From positions 1-5,259 of the forward strand of contig JAFGCO010000005.1 in NCBI GenBank assembly GCA_016932575.1: a stretch of 5,259 nt of DNA, in the 5' to 3' direction. The stretch's first letter is position 1; every line of letters starts with the position of its first letter. Shown here piece after piece: positions 1 through 5,259 of the stretch. The stretch is from a bacterium (GTDB lineage: Bacteria > Zhuqueibacterota > QNDG01 > JAFGCO01). The notes under the pieces are model-generated. The model ran no database searches and had not been told where the DNA came from. It was given only the letters and a program-made list of their open reading frames with translations. The translations under genes and the position numbers were made by a program.

Positions 1-2043
1 CAAAAGAAATTGACAGGCGGTACAGGTGAAATTATTGAATCACCTATTACTGCTAATTTCCGGGAAGGTTTATCCGTACTCGAATATTTTATCTCGACAC
101 ATGGTGCCAGAAAAGGATTGGCTGATACTGCGTTGAAAACAGCAGATGCCGGATATATGACTCGCCGGCTGGTCGATGTGGCTCAGGATGTGGTTGTCAC
201 TATTGATGATTGCGGGACCATTATGGGCCTTCATGTCGGAGATTTGAAAGAGGGCGAAGAAATTATCGAGCCTTTACGGGATCGTATTCTGGGTCGGGTT
301 ACTTCTGAAGATGTCTATGATCCAGATACCGGTGATGTGATTGTCGAAGCCGGGATGCTGATCGATGAAAATATTGCAGACATGATTGTTTCAAAGGGTA
401 TTGATACGGTCGGTATTCGTTCCGTTCTGACTTGTGAGGCCGATCGGGGTGTCTGCGCAAAATGCTACGGACGGAATCTGGCTATCGGGCAGATGGTGAA
501 TGTGGGCGAGGCGGTCGGGGTTATGGCTGCCCAATCCATAGGGGAACCGGGAACACAGTTAACCTTGCGTACTTTTCATATCGGTGGAACAGCCAGCCGT
601 ATTGCGGCCGAATCCGAAGTCACAGCAAAAACCGATGGTACCGTAGAATTTGATAATGTGCATTATGTAACTCATGAAGACGGCATCATCATCTCATTGA
701 GGCGCAATGGACAAATTAAAGTGTTGGATGAAGACAACCGCGTTACATCCCGTTTTAATGTGCCGTACGGCGCACATATTCTGATCAAAGACAGTGATCA
801 AGTACAAAAAGGACAAACTCTGTTTCGTTGGGATCCGTACTCGGATACCATATTAGCCAATACGGACGGAGAGGTAAAGTTCGTCGATATTATTGAAAAT
901 CAGACATACCGGGAAGAGGTGGATGAAGCCACAGGTCAGAGGCATAGCGTCATTATCGAGTCGAAAAACAAGGATCTCAGTCCCCATATCCTCATTGTTG
1001 ATGAAAAAGGAAAGAAACAGGGATCCTATATTATTCCCACGCGTGCCCATTTAATGGTAAAAGCGGGATCCAATGTTAAGGCCGGCGATGTCCTTGTTAA
1101 GATCCCAAGAGAAATCAGTAAAACACGCGATATTACGGGTGGTCTGCCTCGCGTAGCCGAACTTTTTGAAGCACGCAGACCGAAATCACTGGCAGTGGTC
1201 AGTGAAATCGACGGGACTGTACAATTTGGTGCAGTGAAGCGGGGAATACGAAAAGTCACGGTTGTTTCTCGGGACGAACGCGACAAACGCAGCTACATGA
1301 TTCCTTATGGAAAACATTTATTGGTACATGAAGGTGATATGGTCCGGGCAGGAGAAAAACTTTCAGAAGGATCTGTGGCGCCCCATGACATTTTAGCGAT
1401 TTTAGGGGCAAATCGTGTACAGGAATATCTGGTGAATGAAATTCAGGAAGTCTATCGATTACAGGGTGTGCGAATTAATGACAAGCATATTGAGGTCATT
1501 GTTCGCCAAATGCTGAGGAAAGTACGCGTTGAAGATCCAGGTGATACGGATTATTTAGAAAACGATGAAGTCGACCGGCTGAAATTTTTAAAAGAAAATG
1601 ATGAGATTCTGAATCAAGTTGTCATTGAAAATCCGGGAGATTCCAAGTTTAAGGAAGGCGATGTTATCGATAAGGTCAAAGTGAACATGGTCAATGAAAA
1701 AATGGAACAAAGCAACAAAGAAAAAGCAACATTCCGTGCTGCCAAACCTGCCACCTTCCACCCGCTATTACTGGGGATCACAAAAGCCGCATTGGGAACC
1801 GATTCCTTTATTTCTGCGGCAAGTTTTCAGGAAACAACACGGGTATTGACAGAAGCGGCTGTGAAAGGACGTGTGGATAACCTGATCGGATTGAAGGAAA
1901 ATGTCATTATGGGCCATCTTATTCCTGCAGGAACAGGATTAAAGAAATTTCGAGACCTGCTGGTTTGGTCTGATCAAGATGAAGAGCTGGAATCCGAAAA
2001 CGAAGAAATAGAAATCGCTGATAAGGTCAAAGAAGCGACCTGA
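1..2043 (+). CDS. rpoC: DNA-directed RNA polymerase subunit beta' (C-terminal part, 5' end outside window)
   Basis: Catalytic largest subunit of bacterial RNA polymerase; 680 codons are present, in frame from base 1 and ending in TGA. The start lies upstream, so the first TTG at base 10 is an internal Leu codon. Seen in order: the bridge helix (motif [19 protein letters not shown], about 88-144); the second zinc site with all four cysteines (codons at 211, 433, 454 and 463, the last three in a CX6CX2C pattern); the trigger loop ([21 protein letters not shown], about 526-588), with the catalytic-region His at 577-579; a roughly 170-residue insertion (about 601-1119) splitting the trigger loop, equivalent to E. 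coli SI3; then [21 protein letters not shown], which resumes the conserved core. The C-terminal section holds [16 protein letters not shown], then a stretch about 40 residues longer than in E. coli, then [28 protein letters not shown] and LIPAGTG. The end is acidic. The gene is intact in the visible part. Identification is certain. Confidence 0.99.
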   Translation, partial: QKKLTGGTGEIIESPITANFREGLSVLEYFISTHGARKGLADTALKTADAGYMTRRLVDVAQDVVVTIDDCGTIMGLHVGDLKEGEEIIEPLRDRILGRVTSEDVYDPDTGDVIVEAGMLIDENIADMIVSKGIDTVGIRSVLTCEADRGVCAKCYGRNLAIGQMVNVGEAVGVMAAQSIGEPGTQLTLRTFHIGGTASRIAAESEVTAKTDGTVEFDNVHYVTHEDGIIISLRRNGQIKVLDEDNRVTSRFNVPYGAHILIKDSDQVQKGQTLFRWDPYSDTILANTDGEVKFVDIIENQTYREEVDEATGQRHSVIIESKNKDLSPHILIVDEKGKKQGSYIIPTRAHLMVKAGSNVKAGDVLVKIPREISKTRDITGGLPRVAELFEARRPKSLAVVSEIDGTVQFGAVKRGIRKVTVVSRDERDKRSYMIPYGKHLLVHEGDMVRAGEKLSEGSVAPHDILAILGANRVQEYLVNEIQEVYRLQGVRINDKHIEVIVRQMLRKVRVEDPGDTDYLENDEVDRLKFLKENDEILNQVVIENPGDSKFKEGDVIDKVKVNMVNEKMEQSNKEKATFRAAKPATFHPLLLGITKAALGTDSFISAASFQETTRVLTEAAVKGRVDNLIGLKENVIMGHLIPAGTGLKKFRDLLVWSDQDEELESENEEIEIADKVKEAT
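601..1119 (+). other. SI3-type insertion within the beta' trigger loop (coding sub-region)
   Basis: The conserved trigger loop breaks off after FHIGGTASR and resumes at [12 protein letters not shown]. The intervening stretch of about 173 residues is rich in short beta-like segments and glycine turns, such as [19 protein letters not shown] and [18 protein letters not shown], which resemble each other as barrel-sandwich hybrid motifs do. The E. coli insertion at the same place (SI3) is of similar length. Gram-negative lineages such as Proteobacteria and Bacteroidota carry this insertion, while Firmicutes and Thermus lack it, so it helps place the organism. The boundaries are approximate. Confidence 0.8.
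1528..1704 (+). repeat. Internal tandem repeat in the beta' C-terminal module (two copies, 32-codon period)
   Basis: Two consecutive protein segments align without gaps: [18 protein letters not shown] (from 1528) and [18 protein letters not shown] (from 1624). Shared positions are E, PGD, E, D, D and later K and N, with conservative T/S, Y/F, V/I and R/K pairs. The offset is exactly 96 nt. As I recall it, E. coli beta' has only one equivalent segment here (VNAGSSDFLEGEQVEYSRV), while Bacteroidota sequences have two. The divergence at DNA level implies an old duplication, not a recent one. The interpretation as duplication is inference from a moderate similarity. Confidence 0.5.
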
Positions 2044-2073
2044 TTATTATTAGTTCAGAGGCATTCGATAAAT

Positions 2074-2080
2074 AAGGAGG
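2074..2080 (+). promoter_or_regulatory. Shine-Dalgarno of rpsL (decides a TTG start)
   Basis: AAGGAGG matches the anti-Shine-Dalgarno core perfectly and lies 5 nt before the TTG at 2086. It supports that codon as the start, together with the conserved S12 N-terminus that follows at once. No other start codon is available, because the S12 reading frame contains no internal methionine. Confidence 0.9.
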
Positions 2081-2085
2081 CTTTA

Positions 2086-2454
2086 TTGCCAACACTTAAT
2101 CAACTGGTTCGAAAAGGGCGAAAGAAGATTACCAAGAAGACCAAAGCCCCCGCCCTGAAGAATTGCCCTCAAAAAAGGGGTGTTTGCACACGTGTTTATA
2201 CAACGACGCCGAAAAAACCAAATTCGGCATTACGCAAGGTTGCCCGCGTACGGTTAACAAACGGATTTGAAGTCACAGCATACATACCCGGAGAAGGGCA
2301 CAATTTACAAGAGCATTCCATTGTTTTAATCCGTGGTGGTCGTGTGAAGGATTTGCCCGGTGTTCGCTATCATATTGTTCGAGGTTCTTATGATACCAGC
2401 GGTGTTGAAGGGCGGTTTAGAGGGCGTTCAAAATATGGTGTAAAGCGTAAGTAG
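2086..2454 (+). CDS. rpsL: 30S ribosomal protein S12
   Basis: S12 sits at the decoding centre of the small ribosomal subunit and takes part in tRNA selection and accuracy. The 122-residue product has the usual length (E. coli 124) and the family landmarks: [13 protein letters not shown] at the N-terminus, [51 protein letters not shown] and [11 protein letters not shown]. Lys43 and Lys88, the positions changed in classical streptomycin-resistant mutants, are both the sensitive wild-type residue. Asp89, the residue methylthiolated by RimO in some bacteria, is present. Translation starts at TTG, backed by a perfect Shine-Dalgarno; no alternative start exists. The gene lies 42 nt after rpoC, suggesting cotranscription, and ends in TAG. 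Nothing is truncated. Identification is certain. Confidence 0.99.
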   Translation: MPTLNQLVRKGRKKITKKTKAPALKNCPQKRGVCTRVYTTTPKKPNSALRKVARVRLTNGFEVTAYIPGEGHNLQEHSIVLIRGGRVKDLPGVRYHIVRGSYDTSGVEGRFRGRSKYGVKRK

Positions 2455-2476
2455 ATGATTATTGTGTTGATTCATA

Positions 2477-2497
2477 GGTCGGAGAACGACCATTTTT
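2477..2497 (+). terminator. Small hairpin plus T-run in the rpsL-rpsG spacer (possible attenuator or regulatory structure)
   Basis: GGTCG (2477-2481) and CGACC (2487-2491) form a perfect 5-bp GC-rich stem around the 5-nt loop GAGAA, followed by ATTTTT. CATA (2473-2476) could also pair with TATG (2497-2500), with ATTTT bulged. The stem is short for an intrinsic terminator and sits between two genes that must both be expressed, so partial attenuation, an RNA-processing site or a translational control element is more likely than full termination. In E. coli the spacer at this position is where S7 binds to repress its own synthesis; whether this structure does so is unknown. Confidence 0.35.
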
Positions 2498-2547
2498 ATG
2501 AGAGCCTGGTGAAATATAAAAAATTGGTTTTAAATAAAAAGTGATAA

Positions 2548-3033
<486 letters not shown>

Positions 3034-3062
3034 CTTTTTATTCGAGATGATTTGATATAGAT

Positions 3063-5147
3063 ATGAAACGCGCTTATGCACTGAAAAAAACACGAAACAT
3101 CGGCATTATGGCCCATATTGATGCCGGTAAAACGACTACGACTGAACGGATCCTGTTCTATACAGGGAAAGTGCATCGGATGGGAGAGGTGCATGATGGT
3201 GCGGCTGCAATGGACTGGATGCAGCAGGAAAAAGAGCGGGGAATTACAATTACGTCAGCAGCCACTACCTGCTTTTGGCGTGATCATCAAATCAATATTA
3301 TTGATACACCCGGGCATGTGGATTTTACTGTTGAGGTCGAACGTTCACTGCGAGTTCTGGACGGATCTATTGCTATCTTTTGTGCAGTGGGTGGCGTTGA
3401 ACCTCAATCCGAAACTGTCTGGAGGCAAGCTGAACATTATCATATCCCGAGAATTGCATTTATCAATAAGATGGATCGGCTGGGAGCCGATTTTAATAAC
3501 GTCCTTTCTATGATGAGGGATCGGTTAGGTGCTCATCCTGTTCCCATTCAGGTACCGATCGGAGAGGCAGACTCTTTTAAGGGTATTGTTGATTTAATTG
3601 AAATGAAGGCTGTTCTTTACGATGAAGATTCTCTCGGCGCTAAGTTTACGCATGAAGAGATTCCTGAAAGCATGCGTGAGACGGTTCAAAAATATCGCCA
3701 TGATTTATTGGAAGCCGCTGCCGAATATGATGATTCGGTGATGGAAAAATATCTTGAGGGAGAAAATCCGTCCCCGGATGCACTGCGATCTGCTTTAAGA
3801 AAGGGCTGCTTGTCTGTGAATATTGTACCCGTGCTTTGCGGGGCTGCTCTGAAAAATAAAGGTGTGCAGCATCTTTTGGATGCGGTAGTGGATTATTTGC
3901 CTTCCCCTCTGGAAGTGCCAGACATCCAGGGCTTTGATCCAAAGCGGGGGAAGACGCTTTTGCGAAAAACCAGTGATGAGGAATCATTTACAGCACTTGC
4001 TTTTAAAATTACAACCGATTCCTATGTCGGTAAATTAACTTATTTTCGTGTTTATTCCGGAGCCATTACAACGGGCAAGTATGTTTTAAATCCCAGGGCC
4101 GAGCGAAAAGAACGCATTGGTCGGATTTTACAAATGCATGCCAATAAACGTGAAGATCGTCAGGAGGTTTTTGCAGGGGATATTGTGGCTGCGGTCGGGT
4201 TGCGGTATACCAAGACAGGAGATACTTTATGTGACACAAAGCATCCCATTGTTTTGGAAACCATGACATTTCCCGAACCGGTGATATCCGTGGCCATAGA
4301 ACCAAAGACAAAAGCGGATGAAGATAAACTGACTCAATCTCTGGGCAGCCTCATGGATGAGGATCCGACATTTCATTGTAAAACAGATGAAGATACAGGA
4401 CAGACCATTATTTCCGGCATGGGTGAGCTTCATCTGGATATTATTATTGATCGTTTGCTGCGTGATTTTAAAGTTAAAGCGAATGTTGGCCGACCACAAG
4501 TCGCATATAAAGAGACAATTTCAAAGAAAGCCGACTCAGAAGGGCGTTTTGTTCGGCAAGCTTCGGGTAAAGGCCAGTTTGGCCATGTGGTATTGCATAT
4601 TGAACCTACTCCGAGAGGAGCAGGATTCCAATGGGAAAGCCGGATCGTGGATGGTATTATTCCCAAAGAGTATATTCCAGCCATCGAATCCGGGGTTCGA
4701 GGGGCGATGAATGCAGGAACGATTGCCGGCTATCCAATGGTTGATATCCGTGCAGTACTGGTGGACGGCTCTTATCATCCGGAGGATTCTACTGCGGTGG
4801 CTTATGAAATTGCCGCATCAATGGCTCTTCAGGATGGCGTCCGGAAAGCGGATCCGATTTTACTCGAACCTCATATGAAAATTGAAGTAGTGACACCTGA
4901 AGAATTTTTGGGTGAGGTATTGGGAGATCTCAATGGGCGTCGTGCTCATATTGAAGGGATTCATGCCCGAAAAGATGCGCAGGTTGTCAATGCATCGGTT
5001 CCGCTTCGGGAAATGTTTGGATATGCAACCGACCTTCGGTCAAAGACACAGGGTCGAGCTATTTATACAATGCAGTTTGCAAATTATAAAGAGATATCCA
5101 ATGATGAATCCCAGAAACTGTTAGAAAAAGTGCGAGGTTTTGCATAA
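3063..5147 (+). CDS. fusA: Translation elongation factor G
   Basis: Ribosomal GTPase that drives translocation of tRNAs and mRNA and, with ribosome recycling factor, helps split ribosomes. The 694 residues have normal EF-G length and five-domain layout. GTPase domain: AHIDAGKT (17-24), RGITIT (59-64), DTPGH with catalytic His85, NKMD (135-138) and CGAALK (259-264, where many EF-Gs have Ser instead of the first Ala). Domain II starts near 285, domain III includes GMGELHLDI (452-460), and domain IV spans about 480-600 with tip loops [12 protein letters not shown] (498-509) and GSYHPEDS (569-576). His572 is the conserved tip histidine. Domain V ends in [16 protein letters not shown] and YTMQF. 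The stretch between CFW (70-72) and INIIDTPGH is short, as in Thermus and unlike E. coli. The ATG at 3063 is the only plausible start: a TGA lies five codons upstream in frame with no other ATG, GTG or TTG between, and conservation begins by residue 11. No clear Shine-Dalgarno precedes it. Confidence 0.99.
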   Translation: MKRAYALKKTRNIGIMAHIDAGKTTTTERILFYTGKVHRMGEVHDGAAAMDWMQQEKERGITITSAATTCFWRDHQINIIDTPGHVDFTVEVERSLRVLDGSIAIFCAVGGVEPQSETVWRQAEHYHIPRIAFINKMDRLGADFNNVLSMMRDRLGAHPVPIQVPIGEADSFKGIVDLIEMKAVLYDEDSLGAKFTHEEIPESMRETVQKYRHDLLEAAAEYDDSVMEKYLEGENPSPDALRSALRKGCLSVNIVPVLCGAALKNKGVQHLLDAVVDYLPSPLEVPDIQGFDPKRGKTLLRKTSDEESFTALAFKITTDSYVGKLTYFRVYSGAITTGKYVLNPRAERKERIGRILQMHANKREDRQEVFAGDIVAAVGLRYTKTGDTLCDTKHPIVLETMTFPEPVISVAIEPKTKADEDKLTQSLGSLMDEDPTFHCKTDEDTGQTIISGMGELHLDIIIDRLLRDFKVKANVGRPQVAYKETISKKADSEGRFVRQASGKGQFGHVVLHIEPTPRGAGFQWESRIVDGIIPKEYIPAIESGVRGAMNAGTIAGYPMVDIRAVLVDGSYHPEDSTAVAYEIAASMALQDGVRKADPILLEPHMKIEVVTPEEFLGEVLGDLNGRRAHIEGIHARKDAQVVNASVPLREMFGYATDLRSKTQGRAIYTMQFANYKEISNDESQKLLEKVRGFA

Positions 5148-5156
5148 TGCTTTATG

Positions 5157-5163
5157 AAGGAGG
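5157..5163 (+). promoter_or_regulatory. Shine-Dalgarno of tuf
   Basis: AAGGAGG lies 9 nt before the ATG at 5173, within the 25-nt fusA-tuf spacer. This strong site suits a very abundant protein and contrasts with the absence of one before fusA. Confidence 0.9.
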
Positions 5164-5172
5164 AAATAGATA

Positions 5173-5259
5173 ATGGCAAAGGCAAAATTTGAACGTACGA
5201 AAGCGCATGTGAATATAGGGACGATAGGTCATGTGGATCATGGCAAGACGACGTTGACA
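5173..5259 (+). CDS. tuf: Translation elongation factor Tu (N-terminal 29 codons, cut by window edge)
   Basis: EF-Tu is the GTPase that carries aminoacyl-tRNA to the ribosomal A site. Only the first 29 codons are present, but they are diagnostic: [19 protein letters not shown] followed by the P-loop GHVDHGKT at residues 19-26, the same numbering as in E. coli EF-Tu. It lies 25 nt behind fusA with a strong Shine-Dalgarno and is the expected last gene of the str operon. Many bacteria carry a second tuf copy elsewhere, which cannot be judged here. Confidence 0.98.
   Translation, partial: MAKAKFERTKAHVNIGTIGHVDHGKTTLT

Noticed and set aside
10-12. TTG at base 10 as a start of the beta' reading frame
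   Set aside because: The frame is open to base 1 and the sequence begins inside the conserved beta' region just before the bridge helix, so this is an internal Leu codon of a gene cut by the window edge.
3047-3055. Two-codon minimal open frame ATG-ATT-TGA just before fusA
   Set aside because: Such triplets are expected by chance in A/T-rich DNA and no ribosome site supports it.
3646-3987. 113-codon open frame on the - strand inside fusA
   Set aside because: It is antisense to conserved EF-G coding sequence, resembles no protein I know and lacks a Shine-Dalgarno context; it is a shadow of fusA.
4357-4710. 117-codon open frame on the + strand inside fusA in another frame
   Set aside because: It lies wholly within the conserved EF-G domains III-IV coding region, with no recognisable protein features; it is a frame shadow.

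Overview
This window is a stretch of the conserved bacterial transcription-translation cluster, all on the + strand: the 3' part of rpoC (RNA polymerase beta' subunit), rpsL (ribosomal protein S12), rpsG (ribosomal protein S7), fusA (elongation factor G) and the first 29 codons of tuf (elongation factor Tu). The order rpoC-rpsL-rpsG-fusA-tuf is the classic str operon placed directly behind rpoBC. No gene for a ribosomal L7Ae-like protein lies between rpoC and rpsL, unlike the arrangement common in Firmicutes.

The organism is a bacterium using the standard code. TGA (rpoC), TAG (rpsL) and TAA (rpsG, fusA) all serve as stops. The beta' fragment carries a large insertion inside the trigger loop (SI3 type), a leucine in the trigger-loop motif [11 protein letters not shown], and an extended, apparently duplicated C-terminal module. 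From memory these resemble Bacteroidota/Chlorobi-type sequences, so I lean to the FCB superphylum or a relative. EF-G does not look like typical Bacteroidota EF-G, so a candidate or deep-branching FCB-affiliated lineage is more likely than Bacteroidota itself. This is inference from remembered sequences, not from a search.

Layout: rpoC 1-2043 (5' end outside the window); 42-nt spacer with a perfect Shine-Dalgarno; rpsL 2086-2454 with a TTG start; a 111-nt spacer holding a small GC hairpin with a T-run; rpsG 2566-3033; a 29-nt spacer without a recognisable Shine-Dalgarno; fusA 3063-5147; a 25-nt spacer with a strong Shine-Dalgarno; tuf 5173 to the window edge. No spacer exceeds 111 nt and I see no mobile element, tRNA, rRNA or CRISPR.

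The genes work together in gene expression: beta' is part of the RNA polymerase active centre, S12 and S7 are small-subunit proteins of the decoding site and the tRNA/mRNA exit region, EF-G drives translocation and EF-Tu delivers aminoacyl-tRNA. I found no undescribed system here. The points worth a second look are modest: the rpsL-rpsG spacer structure, uneven translation-initiation signals within one operon, the internal repeat in beta', and a substitution in the EF-G domain IV tip loop.
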